Shown piece after piece: positions 1 to 13,353 of a DNA stretch of 64,000 nt (position 1 is its first letter; each line of letters starts with the position of its first letter). Both the position numbers and the translations under genes were made by a program. Below the pieces are notes generated by a model that had not been told where the DNA came from, did no database searches, and saw nothing but the letters and a program-made list of their open reading frames with translations. This DNA is from Gnetum montanum. Taxonomy: Eukaryota > Streptophyta > Gnetopsida > Gnetales > Gnetaceae. Location: positions 1,055 to 65,054 of the forward strand of contig MNCI01014219.1 of assembly GCA_015680685.1 (NCBI GenBank), given 5' to 3'.

Positions 1-145
1 ATGAGGGGTACCGAGGTTTCCACCTCCTACCCCTCCCAGTGGGCCATCCCTGATGTCCCTTTATTTTGTACACTTGTGTACCATACTTCATAGTAATACA
101 AACCCGAACATTTTCTCAAAAGAAAAAAGAAAAAGAAAAGAAAGA
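1..145 (+). mobile_element. 3' tail of a LINE (L5-type family)
   Basis: The stretch ends in cccgaacattttctcaaaag (103-122) followed by an A-rich tract. The same ending closes the fuller LINE at 57551-57575, so this is read as the 3' end and poly(A) of another copy whose body lies outside the window. No coding sequence is left here. Confidence 0.5.
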
Positions 146-1109
146 ATAGTTTTCAAGAAAGAGTTCATTACAAGAAACAACTCATTGCCTCTTATTCCAC
201 TAACAAATAGGGAGAGGAGGGGAAAGCAAAAAAGAAAAATCACAAGAACAAATGTGGCTACTATAGGAGAGCAAAAAGAAGAAAAACCAATATTGCATAG
301 CAATCCAACATTCCGATAATTCCTCCTAGTAAGTAAAAACTTTGGGCAAGGAGGTAAAATGATCCTTCTCTATTATGCTAGATAATAGTTAGTATGGGCT
401 GATTTTCTAAACTTCTCTTCTTGCTTGCCTAATCACCTTCATAATACTTGTCTAAAATTACCAAGATTGTTGTTAAAAACTTGCATTATTGAATCCTTTA
501 TTTCCTTTCTAGATCTCTCCAACCATCCTCAACAATCTCACATCAAAATGACTTGATGAGAGTTGTTTCTGTAATGATTCAAAAACACCCATAACGATTT
601 GGGGCATCTTTGACAAAAAGATTGCTAACAAGGGCCAAAGATTCCTGATACGATGATTAGTACCACCAACAGAAAGTAAGACTATCTTTGGACCTGACTA
701 ATTGTGAATGTTTTAGAATTGTTGAATTCTTGAATTTTCATTAGAATTTGGTTGATGAATTCTTCTCCCTTGAATGCTTAAATCTTGGATCCAAATCTTG
801 ATTTATATTTTTATACATTCTCGAGTCTGATTTTGATACCTTTATATAAGTCCAATGGAGTGAGGGAAAATCTAGAATGTTAGTTATGGTTGTGATTTAT
901 CAATTTGTTGTTGTTGAACATATGGATAGCTTGATTAAATGATTAATTGTACAATAGTTACAAGAGTTAAATTCAGATGATTTTGTTTTGTGAGTATTGA
1001 TGGAAAATATAAAATATTATTATGCCATTGAACAAATCTAAGATTATTGATTTATCTATCTTTTATGGTCATTTCTTTAGTTTACAAATGTATGGATAAT
1101 CCTATATAT
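146..1109. other. AT-rich spacer without recognisable genes
   Basis: This is low-complexity, AT-rich sequence following a LINE poly(A). Short open frames occur on both strands, but none resembles a known domain. I see no RNA gene, LTR or clear repeat. Confidence 0.5.
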
Positions 1110-4100
1110 ATAAGTAAATTTTGGGAATATATTATCAACAAAATATGTACAATCATGAAGAGAGGCAAGGGGAGAAATTCCCCACTGCACCTAGAAATCA
1201 AAATCTGGGGTGCCTATCAACCCTAACATACCCATCTAGATACACAGTAGTGGTATAGACCACCCTAAACCAGCATCACCACTAAAACAAAAACAGGTCC
1301 CTTGGACCTTTCAAAACAGACTCGACGATTAACAAAGAATTCCTAGAATGACTCCCTCCCCGGCAAAACAAACTGCCGAACTAGACCAAAGACAAACAAA
1401 AACCAAAACATGACCAACACTGCAAGAGCTCAAAACAACAACACCCAACCCAATCAAAGGTGTATGGGCAAATGGGTGCACTTACAATCAGGCCTATATT
1501 GTGAGTGCAATGTGTCAAGCCACGACCAATGCACTTCAGTGTCAATGAATGTAGTTGCCTATTGAAAAATTTTGAAGGCCTTGACCTTTCTCACCTTGGC
1601 CACTTCAATACCTTTTCCATCAGGGTTGAATTATGGTTGATCTGCATGCAGACATAGGGACAATTCCCTTCGCGCAGCCAAGTAATAGTATTCTATTCAT
1701 GAGCCCAATCTAGCTACTGTTGGCATGCTTCATCTCCTGCACTTCCTGCTGCATCTCCTCCTTGAGCTTGTGGTGGACTGGTCTTCCAGCGTCACCCTGG
1801 TAGCCGCATTCTCAATTGCCCATTGCCACTGATGCTCATCCACCATTTGCCTATACTAGAGTTCAAGCCCTACCACTAAAATGCCTGCTCCCAGGCAACC
1901 CACTTCGCTTCCCAAACCCTACACTCCTCCTCTCACACCTGAAGGGCAACCTCCTCCTTAGCCTCACCAATCCGCACTTGCATGGGTGACAAACCCTCTC
2001 CCAGCATAGTCGCATCCGTCACAAGATCCACCTCATGCATAACCGTTGGTGTGAGCACAACACAAGATGTGAGTTCAGCTACCCCAACCTTCTTCGGCCG
2101 CCTTTGTCTACTATAAATGGAATGGCAAGTTATAGCCACCCCCTGCATCATGGGCATCGGCCTAGCAGCCCTCCAAAGGACTAGAATTAGGCCCGAGTGC
2201 CACCCTAGCCACCACCATCACAACAATGCCAGAAAGAAATTAGGCATGTTAACCTATCTCCCCAGCCGTAGACACTTAAGGAGCATGAAGTGCATGCCCT
2301 ATAATTTCCACGCATTCCCCATTGGTACAAAAAAACACTCAACCAGTTCAATTGCCTTTTGCCATAGGGCTAGCAACACTGATTTAGGAACCTGACCGCT
2401 AGCAGTCCATGGTACAGGTCCAACAAAGAAAAATTAAGCATCCTGTAGCCCCCACAGCATTGGAACCACAACCTCACCGAACACAGGCACACCCAAAACC
2501 CTAGACAATGCTTCTTCCGTGAGGTCGATCTTGACCCCACGAAAAGTTGTAGAGTTATTCTACCAATTGGTGAAGAATTCATTGTCTGATAGGGTTGGGT
2601 CACCCATCAGCAATGGTAGAAATTCCACCCATCTAACCTGCCTAACCAAGTCCCATAGCTCCACCCATCCTTGAAACTGCACGCATGAAGGTTTGAAAGT
2701 TGTAGTCACGCTCATACTGACAATTGCCTTGTGCCACAATCTTGTATCAGTGGTGGTAACAACACTTGTCAAAAAATCAGGTGGTTGAGCGCCCTCCACA
2801 AACACCAAAGAATGGCCATGGCCTTCGAATTCCTATTTAAATTTGCAGGTGGGGGGATTCGAGTGGCCCTCCACATCTCCCAACTGAATTGTCACTCAAA
2901 CGCAAAGTGATGCCACATTTCTGGCATCTGGTTGCATGATGGACAAGTGTCATCCAACGTTAATCCTTGTCTTTGTAGCTCCACATGCACAAGGATAGCC
3001 ATGTGATTAACTAGCCACAAAAACAACTTTATCTTTTCTAGTAGTTGCCCCCACCAAACAAACAACCAACTAGGTACTGCTAGGTAATTATGCTTTATGA
3101 TTAAGCGGGGTTGCACAACAATCAACCCCAGTTGATTTATGTGTTGCACATGGCCGTAGAGGGATTGCCAAAGAATTGAATCATTAGGTGTCGTAGTCCA
3201 TTGTTGGTATTTATTTCACATGATGTGAACCCACAGTGCCTCATTAGTGTTCATCCTAGTTAGCTTGTGAGCCAACTGTTGATGGTCCACAGTCACCAGG
3301 TCAGAAAATTTTAAAATTCACATCCTCCCTGATTCCCTTTTCCCACCAAATGAAAACATTCCCCCATTTTTCCCTTGAACTAGATAAAACTACGTATCGA
3401 CTAGTCCACTTTGTTTCCAATATCATGGGGGGAGGGGGGTGGGGAGAGGCAATAGACGTTGTGAACCTAGCAATTGGAGAAAGCACAATTGTGGCCAAGA
3501 GGATCCTACATTTTCTTGTCAGGAACCATGTCGTCCAATGCCCAATCCACTACTATAGCTGTTATAGCAATTTGACCTAGGCCTACCATCTATTCCATGC
3601 AAACATGGGGAATCCAAGGTACACATCCTGGTCAACTCCCAATAGGACCCCCAGGATCTGGGTAATTTTCACTTTCACCCAAGCATCAATGTGCATCAAA
3701 TAAAGGCAAACTTAGCCCGATTCACCTCCAACCCAATCTCCTAGGCCATTTGTGCCAATGCCCAATCCATGGCCCTAGCTTGTGGTATGGTGGCTCTAGT
3801 AAAGAAAATAGTGTCATTAGCATAATGTTTTGTCATGCATTCTACCCCAGCAATGTGGAGATCCTACACTCTTTCAACTCTACAGTAATCTTGCAACATG
3901 TCCATGATAAACAAGTATGACAATAGAGGGTCCCCCTATTGAAACCCCACCCCATGGGAAATCCAAGCATCACCCAAATCGCATTTTATGCATATTGGTA
4001 GCACAAGTTTCAAGGCAATTTGGAGAATCAAAGAAGTCAATTTGAAAAGTCCATCCTCAAATATTTTTAATCTTTGTAACAAAGCGACAAAGCGAGGAAG

Positions 4101-4110
4101 AAAATTATAA
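1110..4110 (-). mobile_element. 5'-truncated LINE L1, minus strand
   Basis: Read on the minus strand this contains, in order, the second half of a LINE reverse transcriptase (GDPLLSYLFIMD and HYANDTIFFTRA around 3940-3790), a zf-RVT region (2892-3149, with PSCNQMPEMWHHFAFE), a charged Glu/Gln-rich stretch (about 1730-2160) and the C-terminal J-like module (1475-1662). The 3' end, near 1111, resembles the tail of the LINE at 57551. The reverse transcriptase starts abruptly near 4110, as expected of 5' truncation during target-primed reverse transcription. Stops and frameshifts are numerous, so the copy is dead. Confidence 0.8.
1475..1662 (-). pseudogene. J-domain-like C-terminus of LINE L1 (internally deleted)
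   Basis: The minus strand reads CPYVCMQINHNS and then, after an apparent deletion of helix II, FNPDGKG and KAFKIFQ-stop-ATTFIDTEVHW. These match in order the J-like modules of the other LINE copies (13354, 36222, 57011, 60851). The HPD site is NPD here. The copy is weak alone, but it shows the module belongs to this LINE family. Confidence 0.6.
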
Positions 4111-4639
4111 CCAACCACATATTGCAAAAGAAGAATTAAAATCAATCATGTTTCCAAATTCACAAATGAATGGGAGAATAGGTGAATTGCATAAAATTAC
4201 CAAAATCAAATTAAGGAATTTAATTGCCCATAAATTTGTGACCATAAAAGTATAAAGGAGTTAAAAACTAATGCTTGAAGGGGAGCGTTAGAATATATCA
4301 ACTAATCAAGATACAATCATTAGTTTCTTGACATAAACAACTAAGCTCTAAAAGGTTACAATAATCCATTAAGTGACATAACCACTAAGACTCAACCCAA
4401 GGCTAGGTAACTTTTGAAATGGAAGGAGGGAGCATTGTGTAGGAGGTTGGCGAAGGTCACAAGGAAGGGAGTGAGGATGAATGGAGGCCATGCAATGGGG
4501 GCCAAGACCATGGTAGGACTGGAGGCGTAGGGTCTAGGGGTCCCAGTGACAATGAGTGCTCTATGAGGCCTAAAGAAGGCCTCCCTGGGGAGTTGCCTAG
4601 ATGCCTGGAGATGTGGGCATTAAGTCTATTTCCAGGTTA

Positions 4640-5791
4640 GGTGAACTGATGAGGTTACAGGTAAAGGGGCCCCTACAAGATGGGCTACACACCATGGAAC
4701 TACACCTAATTGGAAAGTTTGTTTCTTCTGGGTCTCAGCCTAGGCTAGATCTGATCAAGCAGTGAGTGATCGCCTCCTAGGCCGCAGGGGAGGTCCAAGT
4801 CTAATCGCTCATGAGGGATTTGCTCCTCTTCGTCTTTAAGTCCCTAAAGGACAAAGACCGTGTTCTACTGGGGGGCTCATGGTCCTTTGGGGCCAAGGGT
4901 TTGACTGTTACGCATTGGAGGCCTAGGGCACATCAAGAGGCTAGTCTATTCTCGAGGGCTCCAATTTGGGTCAAAGTTTCCAAGGTGCCCTAGGAACTCT
5001 GGACCGAGGAGTTTCTGAAGGCACTAGCAGGCCATTTCAAGGAGTTTATCTCCTTTGATAAATTCAGGACATCCAAAGAGAGGATGGGCTATGCAAGATT
5101 TTGCATTTGGAGATCCCTCTCATCTAGCGACCTACTAAAGGAGGTCATACTTGACCTTCCTTTTGGGGAGGAGAAACGTTCTATTGAATACAAAAATGTG
5201 CCTTCTGATGATCTGCTGTTGGCCCAACAACTACAAGGGCGCTAGGCATCTTGTGGAACTTGTGGCAAAGGCAACCATGCTACTAGGATTGTAGGGTGCA
5301 CCCAAGGACCTCAAGATCGAACAGGAAATATGACACTGACGGTTGGTTCTCTTGATTAGTTGTTGGTGGCAAAAAAGGAACAAGTGTCCCTACTACCCTC
5401 TTGCCTCCCCTAGGGCTCTAGGAGAGGAGAACCTCTCCGTGGGGTTGAGGGGGCCACTATGAGGGTTGATTCTCCCACATGTCCTGGTCATTCTGCTTGG
5501 GTGGAGCAGGCCAAGGGTATGTTGCCCGATGCTACTTCTTTGGGGGGAACTCCCATCATTGGGGGATTGGTCTTCGCAGTGTGTGGGACCACCTAGCCTC
5601 TTTTGGATCTAGTGGCCATAAAGTTATTAAAAGAAGATGCTGATGGATTTGTGGTTGCTAAGGAACCTCAGAAGGTAGGAAGACCATTAGTACAAGAGAT
5701 GCGGCACAAGAAGACACAACTAGATATTCACCTAGGGCCTCAAACAATCCTTAAAAGGGTATACAAAAAACAGTCTGCAAGTAAACCATGA
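4640..5791 (+). pseudogene. LINE L2 ORF1, DUF4283-like with zinc knuckle
   Basis: This is a decayed ORF1 product, presumed to bind the element RNA. The 4811-4993 frame (DLLLFVFKSLKDKDRVLLGG) and the following ESL/WRS segments match the pattern of DUF4283 proteins found as ORF1 of plant L1-type LINEs. A degenerate knuckle (CGTCGKGNHA, then a displaced Cys) lies near 5255-5300. The last intact part (5603-5791) ends with TGA at 5789-5791, which overlaps the ATG of ORF2 at 5788-5790. The same overlap occurs in L5. In-frame stops and frameshifts precede it. Confidence 0.7.
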
Positions 5792-6560
5792 AGATTCTAT
5801 CATGGAGTTGTAAGGGCCAAGGTACCCCCCTTCCTTCTACAAAAGAAGTATCCTAAAGGATCTAGTGCATGATGAAGGCTACTCAGTGGTGTGCCTCCAA
5901 GAGACCAAGTTGCACACTACCAACTACAATCTCCTACGATGGTAGGGCTCATTTTCTTATTTTGTCGATTGCTAGGGCTAGGCAGGAGGGTTACCTACCC
6001 TCTCACAGATCTCCTTTGATGTTGTGGATGAGTCCACTTAGAGTCTCACAGTGTTCATACCTGTAGTGGGACTCTAGGCCACAAACTTCTATGGCCCTTA
6101 GTGTTGGGCTGAGCACCTCCATGAACTCCTCAAGACTACTAGTCAGGTTCTCAACCACCGAGCCTGGTTACTCATTGGGGATTTCAATTAGCATTTGTAT
6201 GCTTGAGAGAAACTGAAGATGAGATAGACCCTTTGCTTGGAAGAAAAGAGTTTTTACAAATTCTTCAAACGTAACATCTTGTTGATCTTGATATTCATGA
6301 TTGTAGGTTCACCTAGAGCAATAAAAGGAAAGGCAAAGACCAAGTCTTCTCGTGTATTGACAAGGTTTGGGTCATTATCTCTATCTTCCCCCCTTTAGAA
6401 ACTTCAAGGTCGATGATGACACTATCAAAGTATTCATCAGCTTCAATATAAATATCACCATGGTCAAATGGGGTTGACGGATCTATTATGTATTCATAAA
6501 GTTGTTCAAACAGGTTGTAATGCTCTATGAAATTTGCTTGCCGAGGACGACAGTCCTTGT

Positions 6561-6606
6561 CAGGGCATTACTTTGCAAAGTGGTTTCCTTTACAAATAAA
6601 ACATTG
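6561..6606 (-). pseudogene. EPRV1 CCHC zinc knuckle
   Basis: The minus strand reads QCFICKGNHFAK-stop-CPD, a C-x2-C-x4-H-x4-C knuckle with one in-frame stop. A basic stretch (KRRKTKLPRG) precedes it. This combination is typical of the nucleic-acid-binding end of caulimovirid capsid proteins. Confidence 0.7.
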
Positions 6607-6905
6607 AATTTGTCCTCTTGGAAGTTTTGTTTTCCTGCGTTTAAACATTCCACGGAATGTCTTATGTGGATGTGGATGGAAGGGATGTTTAGACCATCGT
6701 GGTTTTCTAGGCTTCCATTGTCTCCTTCTATGTTTGGTGCAACAGGCAGATTTGTTTCAAGGTTGCCAATGGTTTTCTAGGAAGAGTTCATGGTAGGATG
6801 TTTTTCCCATTTGGTTATTAATTTGTTTCATGATAGATTATGCTTGAAGATCTCTACAAAGATCCCTATTTACTTTCTCTATTAACTGTTTAATATAATT
6901 AAAAC

Positions 6906-7208
6906 TCATGTCATCAAGCATCCTATTCCATAATCTAATCTCTTGCTCTTATTTTTCAACAAAGGGTTGAGGTAATGCACCAAAAGATGCTCCGTTGCTG
7001 ACCTATCATGGGTTAGTTTACCACGATAGTACCAATCTTCCATTTGATCTAGGAAACTTTTGACATCTTGTATCCTATGTAATCTTGCAGAAAAATACTT
7101 TTCCTTGGAGTCAGTAATATAATTTTCTTTATTCCCTAAGAATTTTGTTGTTATAGCATTGATAAATAGAACTGTCAGACCATTTAAGAGTTTCCATTTA
7201 ATATCCAC
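6906..7208 (-). pseudogene. EPRV1 capsid-like region
   Basis: A 100-codon open frame on the same strand as the movement protein, with a charged helical stretch (HRIQDVKSFLDQMEDWYYRG). A CCHC knuckle follows about 300 bases downstream. This position and spacing fit the pararetrovirus capsid domain, but the sequence itself is too diverged to be sure. Confidence 0.5.
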
Positions 7209-7987
7209 ATCTATTTGGTTGCACTAACACCTAAGATTTCCAGTGAAGTTAAACACAGTATTTTGCATGGCATGTTTGGATGTTTTACAATCTAACAAAA
7301 CCTATCTTTCTATGCATCCTGAAATTCTGTCAATCAGTGTCTATTTTTCTAAAGGTGAAAGCCTATTGAATTTAGGTTCTCTTTCATTGATTAGACTAGA
7401 GGATATAGGTTGATAGTCTTGTGGATCTTGGATATACACTTCAAGGTCTTTTAAGACATTTTCCTCATCCGAATTTAACCCTTCCCAACATCTTTCTTCC
7501 TCATCTATTACCATTGGACCAACAGATTATTCTTCATTAGCATTGACCCTAGATTTTCCCTGTTGTTCTCTAGAGTACCTAGACCTGTAATCCTAGTGGG
7601 AACTAGGAGAATCTGTGTTAGTGCCATATTCTAGAATACCATGTTCTGGAGTCTTTTCTCTTTGCTTGGAAACATATTTCTTTTGACTTTTTATTTCACC
7701 ATAGACCTCCTCTATTTTTTCTTTATTTTTTAGTATTTCCTTCTCTAATAAGTGTTGTTGGGTGAACATCTCACTAAGCGTAGAGTTAGCCAGCCCAATT
7801 CTGGATTCGGATTGTATCTGATGGTGGATCTACATATAGTTTTTGGAAAAGAGTATGAATCTTTTCCCTGGGTTTCTTAATTGCTACCACTCTACTTAGG
7901 TTTTTTCTTCATTCATCTTCTCTGAGGTATTCATACCAATTTTTAATAAGACATCACATTTTGCACAATGGTACTGATGGTAATATT

Positions 7988-8170
7988 TCATAGCAGAATG
8001 GTGAGAACAAGATTCTGAGGCACTATCACTAGTAGATTCAGTGTCCTCAACTTCTTCCATTGGTTGTTTACCTTTTTGTTCCTCAAAGATTTTATTGGTC
8101 TCAGGGTTTTCTTCAGAGATTTTTCAGTCTCTGGTTGCTCAACTATCTGTTGTGGCTCTTCTATTTTCAC
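7988..8170 (-). pseudogene. EPRV1 Lys/Glu-rich linker between movement and capsid regions
   Basis: A 60-codon open frame is rich in Glu, Gln, Lys and Asn. It sits between the movement-protein and capsid-like parts on the same strand. Charged linkers of this kind flank caulimovirid capsid cores. No domain is recognised, and the frame is broken on both sides. Confidence 0.4.
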
Positions 8171-8508
8171 AGGTGCTTGAGGAGTCTTTCCTAGAAGCTT
8201 ATCTACGTCATATGTGATTCCTAGGTTTTAAAAAACTCTTCTAATGGTTTCTTTTGAAGCTAGGACCAACTTATCATCCTTTTGGGAGTTTCATGAAATG
8301 ATCTTCTTCCTGGGATTAAGGAAGAGAGATTCTTAATAGGAGGTGAGATTCATCTTTGGGACGATTCTCCTTGACTTGAAGGACAGAATGGATCTTCTTC
8401 AGAAAAAGTTGGAGTTTTTAGTCTCGCCTGATACTGTCTTTTCCCCAAATTATGGGTTGATCGTTTGGGTACTATGTGTTCATAAAATTCCTCTATGGTG
8501 TTATCTAG

Positions 8509-9117
8509 CTAAGGATAGAGAGTGTGAATTGGCAGATATTCAGTATTGAGGGCTGATCCATACTCTATATTAGTGGTTCCACATGAGACTGATTGTTCAC
8601 CAAATGGGAGTAGGGTTTTAATGCTCACACTTTGAAATAACTTAAAGATTAGTCTAGTTCCTATAGTAGCGTAAATATTTCCTAACTTCATGTCTAATGG
8701 AATATAAACTATAATCATTAAACTATTTGCTAAATTGTGATCATGCAAAGAAAGTGTAAAATTGGAAAGAGTGATGACTAAAGCATCTGATTCTAATCGA
8801 CCTTTGGCCTGGGTGATTATGGCATCTTTGAAATTTTTAAATCTTCAATCAACTAGGGCAATCCAATATGGGTTCGTTAATCGATAGTTGAAGTGGGGGT
8901 GGATGTGAATGTCAAGCTCGGCCACATGAATGTAGTTGTATCCATCCAAAATCCACTTCCAAACCTCCCTAGGGGTGAAGAAGGAAAGTGCAATTGGTCT
9001 GAGACCAGATCCACTGATTTTTAACTCGCATTCCAAGAAGTGCATAGAGCTTAGTGATTCTAGAGGAGATAATTTCTTAAGAGGATATATCTCTCGTTGC
9101 TTGGGTAATGGTGGCAT
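8509..9117 (-). pseudogene. EPRV1 movement protein, 30K superfamily
   Basis: Two open stretches (8845-9117 and 8509-8748) lie in the same frame, separated by an in-frame TGA at 8842-8844. The pattern matches the caulimovirid movement protein core: IHIHPHFNYRLTNPY, then RFKNFKDA, FTLSLHDHNLANSL and YATIGTRLIFKL. Such proteins open plasmodesmata for cell-to-cell spread. The stop and surrounding decay make this non-functional. A second, rearranged movement-protein piece near 50440 shares the IG.R..F pattern. Confidence 0.7.
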
Positions 9118-9313
9118 ACTTGAACAAGAGGAAGTACTACATAAAGCAAATAATCGATGAGTGTATGGGTTAGAGGAACCTGAAACAAAGCGATGCTCAG
9201 AAGCCGTGTTGATACAACTGAGGTGAGAACATTTTCTGGAGATGATGATGATCTACTGCAACTCACTAAACTCCATGCCTGTCCGGCAGCTAACACTTGC
9301 CTTATTGCACAGC

Positions 9314-9589
9314 CTACAAGCTGTCTACTACCAAGGACTTATACTTTTCAAATCTTACCATAAATGTACATAAAGGTATAGTTATTTTAATATTCTTATT
9401 AACTATATTAATAGGCATTGCATTGGTGTCTTCTCGATATTTCTGCCGTTGGTAACTTTCTTGAGCCTTTTCTAGTTCTGCTAATTCATTAGTAGCCCAC
9501 TGAATATACTTATGTAATTGAGTTATCCTTTGTTGTCTTATCATGGACTCATCCAGAAGAGTTACCTGTTCCTGTTTTCCTTCATCCAT
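9314..9589 (-). pseudogene. EPRV1 N-terminal region, charged, unrecognised
   Basis: This 91-codon open frame is rich in Gln, Glu and Lys and could form a helix (TNELAELEKAQESYQRQKYR). It lies directly upstream of the movement-protein region in viral order, so it is probably the start of the viral polyprotein. No known domain is recognised. Confidence 0.4.
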
Positions 9590-12500
9590 TTGTTCCTCAA
9601 AACTATCTCTAGAATCTGACCTTGGACTTATGGCTTCTTCAGATTCTACTGGTTGAGAGTGCTGAGGTCCTTCTGAACCATGAGGTCGTGGTTAATGGCC
9701 ACAATCAATGGGCTTTTGACCATCATGCCCTTGTCTACTTAGTCTGTAAACCAAATAGGCTTGCGCCAGATCCTTTTCAGTTTGAGCATGCATGGTCGAC
9801 TAAGGGGTGGCTGCACAAGCTGGTTAATGAGATTTGGGGGTACTATCCCACACAAATAGACCCTCAGGATTCCCTAAAGCAAGGGCTCCTTTGCCTCAAA
9901 AAAGAGATCAAGAACCTACAAACCACAAAAAAGTACTCTTTTCGAACCGCTAGGGCCATCCTCCAACAAAGGCTATTGGATATTTAGGTCAAGCAAAAGA
10001 TGGGGAAGCCCTGGAGGAGGAAGAACATGATTTACTAGTGGAATCTCAATCGCTGGCAGAGGAAGGAGCAATATTGGAGAGAGATCTAGAGTGCGGTGGT
10101 TCTGGGAAGGAGTTAGGAACACTAGTTTCTTTTTTGCCATTGCAAAAGCTAATAACCAAAGCAAGAAGATCCACCATATCCTTCAAGGACAAACTCACCC
10201 ACATGATCCACAGGAAATTGCCTAAGAGATATAGAAATACTAGGCCAAGGTTTGGACTGGGGGAGGTTCCTCCCCTATATCCATCTAAATTGAAAAGGTC
10301 ATTAGCAACAAAGATAATGAATGCCTGATTGCCCCTATCACCATTTTGGAGCTTTTTAAGGCTATGTCATCTCTCAAGGTTGCTAAGGCCCTTGGGCCAA
10401 ATGGCTGGCCTATTGAATTTTCCCAGCAATTCTCTGATGTCTAGGAAAGAATATTCTCGAAGCCTTCAATCTTATGCTGAAATGGGGGTTAGATTCACCA
10501 TGGGATTAACTGCTCACAAATTATTCTCCTGTCAAAGCCCCCAACCTAACGTTGCCAACCCACTACAAACCGATTGGGGTATGTAACATTGCTCAAGATT
10601 TTCACCAAAATTCTTGTTTGCAGACTTCAACCATTGATGCTAGATCTTGTGGGCCCCCACCAAGCTAGTTTTGTTAAGGGGAGATTTATCCAAGACTAGA
10701 TCCTGCTACTTCAGGAAGCTATGCACTCTATCTAATGTGATAGGTTCCCTAGAATGTGTGTCAAGCTTGATATTGCTAAAGCCTATGATATGATCCAATG
10801 GAATGCTCTTCATGACATCAAGCTAATGAAGGGGCACCACCCTACATTTGTGGCCCTCTATATCAACCTTCAAGCTATGGAAGCCTACCCCATTAACTTG
10901 TTTGGGAGGCCTTGGGGGTTTTCCTCCCCTGCTAGTGGGTTACATCAAAGTGATCCTTATCTCCTTGCCTTTTCATCATTGTCATGGATACTATGAAATT
11001 TTATTGTAGGAAAGAGGGTGTTAGAGGCCTAAACATCAAGGGAATCACCTGCATCACTAAACACTACGTGGATGACACTATCCTTATGACAAGGGTGATT
11101 GTACCACAAGCCTTGGCCATCAATAGAGCTTTGAAAAGGATGGCAAATGAAGTCAACCTACAGCCCAAGTGGGAGAAATCTACCATTCACTTTTTCCATA
11201 CCGAAGGGCCTATCTAACATCAAGTTTGTCAAGAACTTGGGATTTTGTAGGATATGAGTTAGGACTCTTATTTGGGGGTTTCTATGTTTGCCTAGAGTAG
11301 ACTAACAACTTGGACCTGTTTAATTCAGCATCTCTAGTCTCAGGTGGGACACTAGACTCTGCATTTCTTGACAAGGAAATGTAAGCTCATCCTGGCTACC
11401 TCTATCCTCTTGGCCATCAGCAAATATGCTACTTCTATTGCCACACCACCAATGGGCATGATCAACAAAGTAAACCAAATTATATAGAATTTCATTTGTC
11501 TCATGGAAAAGGTAGAGAACGTTTGCACCTAGTCTATTGGGATAAGGTGGCCAAGCCTAAGCTTATCAGGGGTTTGGAGGTCCTTAAGTTCAAAGAAGTC
11601 ATCCTAATGGAATGCCAAAGAATTATTAATAGGTTCATGCAAGACCATGGGTGAGGCCTCAGTGGGCATGCATCATGTCAAACAAATACTAGCCCTAGGT
11701 GGTGGCCTCTAGGGACTCATACATTTGGCAAAATCTATGCAACTATGGCCACAAACTAATTCAAGGGAGGATGATGGGAATGCAATCACAAGAAATTATC
11801 AAGTTTAAATATCCTACTAAGGGTGGTTGGCAACACATGTGGAAGGGGCAACTTTTGGAGAAAATTCAATGCTTCTCCTAGCTCCTAACACATGGCATGC
11901 TGCCTATTTGGGTGTGCTTGGAGATGCGAAAGATTATTAATGTGGACAATTGTCCCCTTTTCAATGCATGCAACGAATCCATGTAATACTTGTTTGTGCG
12001 CTACCCCTACGCATTTGACATTTGGCTAGCTATTAGCATCCCCCTAATTGTGCAAGCTTCCAAAGACGCACACACCATGGTGGTGCTTTAGAGCATCTGG
12101 AAAGCAAAATATGCTAAGATCTTTTGTTCTATGCTACTCCCTTCCCTTCATCTCACTGACGTCTAGGCCAAAGGGTTGTGAAAGGAATTCATCACCGCCA
12201 TGGGGGTTACCCCAAAGCATGAACCAGATGTGGAAGGATTTCACAACAACAAGGACTTGTGGGCCTTGGTTGTCCAGATGAGATGAGAGGACATGTTGTT
12301 GTTGCTGATGGTCGACCCGAACCTCACAAACCTAAATATCTATAAATGCTAGAGGGGGGATTCTACCACTTTCTGTAGGGTATACATCAATTTCATGGAA
12401 ACTAATTTGGCAGGATATCTGGATGTCTTGGTGGCAAGGGAGGACATCCTGCTAACTAAGCAGGGGATATAAGATGCAAAGGGTTTCTTTCAAGTCCATT

Positions 12501-13353
12501 CCCAAAGATTGACAATGGGAAGGTACCAAGGTCGACACTCCCTCCGCTTTGGTAAGAGGCTACGAAGGTGGTTGATAGATACTTTGTCTAGTCTAGGAAT
12601 GTGTAGAAGCTACAACATGTTCACTTCGCATTTTGGAGGTGCATGCAATTGGGTAGACTGGTTAACGTCCCTAAGTTACTTTTGGCATTCCTCCAACGGG
12701 AAAGGCAGGTGAGGCATTCTGGGCTTATCTTGGCCTTATGGAGGGCAGCACAGCCAACCAATCCGGTGCTCGTCCAACCCTTGCCATTCACCATTGTGTA
12801 CAAGTAGTGCTAGTAGGTGGAGGGAGCTTCTTCTAATTCAGCCCCCACGTTGTAAGTTGAAGTTGCAGGTTCAAGGGATGGGTCCACGTCTTCTACGGCT
12901 CCACCTCAGGAGGTGGGAGAACAAATTCTTTTGGCTCAAGGAGACCTGTACCAAGAGCTACAAGCCAAGTTCAAGGAAGCACTTTGCAGGACAATGGTTG
13001 AAACCAAAGCCAAGGTGCATAAGAAGAAACAAGCGAAGTCAGAGGCAAAGCTTCTCAAACAAAACCAAGAGGACTAGGCTAAGACTCTAAAGAAGAGCCA
13101 ACGTTGCAAGGAAGAGGTTGAGGAGGAGAAAAGATAGAGAGAGCAACATGAAGCTGCCATGTGGAATGAAATGGAAGATCAATTATGGAGACAAATCTAG
13201 GAGGATCTGGTCAAGGAAGAGCGGGAGAGGAAATTGCAAGAGGAGGAAGAGGAAGAGCAATGTGTTCAAGCCCTCCTCAAGGAACAACAAATAAAGAACA
13301 AGTTAGACACTGCTCATGAGTCAGACGCTTGCCACTTGTTCAAGGAAGGGCGA

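Larger units (their letters stand above)
6390..9640 (-). mobile_element. Endogenous pararetrovirus fragment EPRV1 inside LINE L2
   Basis: On the minus strand, pieces appear in Caulimoviridae order: an N-terminal charged region (9314-9589), a 30K-type movement protein (8509-9117), a Lys/Glu-rich linker (7988-8170), a capsid-like region (6906-7208) and a CCHC knuckle (6561-6606). Protease, reverse transcriptase and RNase H are absent. It interrupts the endonuclease of LINE L2, so it entered after that LINE. Several stops and frame breaks show it is an old, inactive copy. Relation to the endogenous caulimovirids reported from gymnosperms is an inference. Confidence 0.75.
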
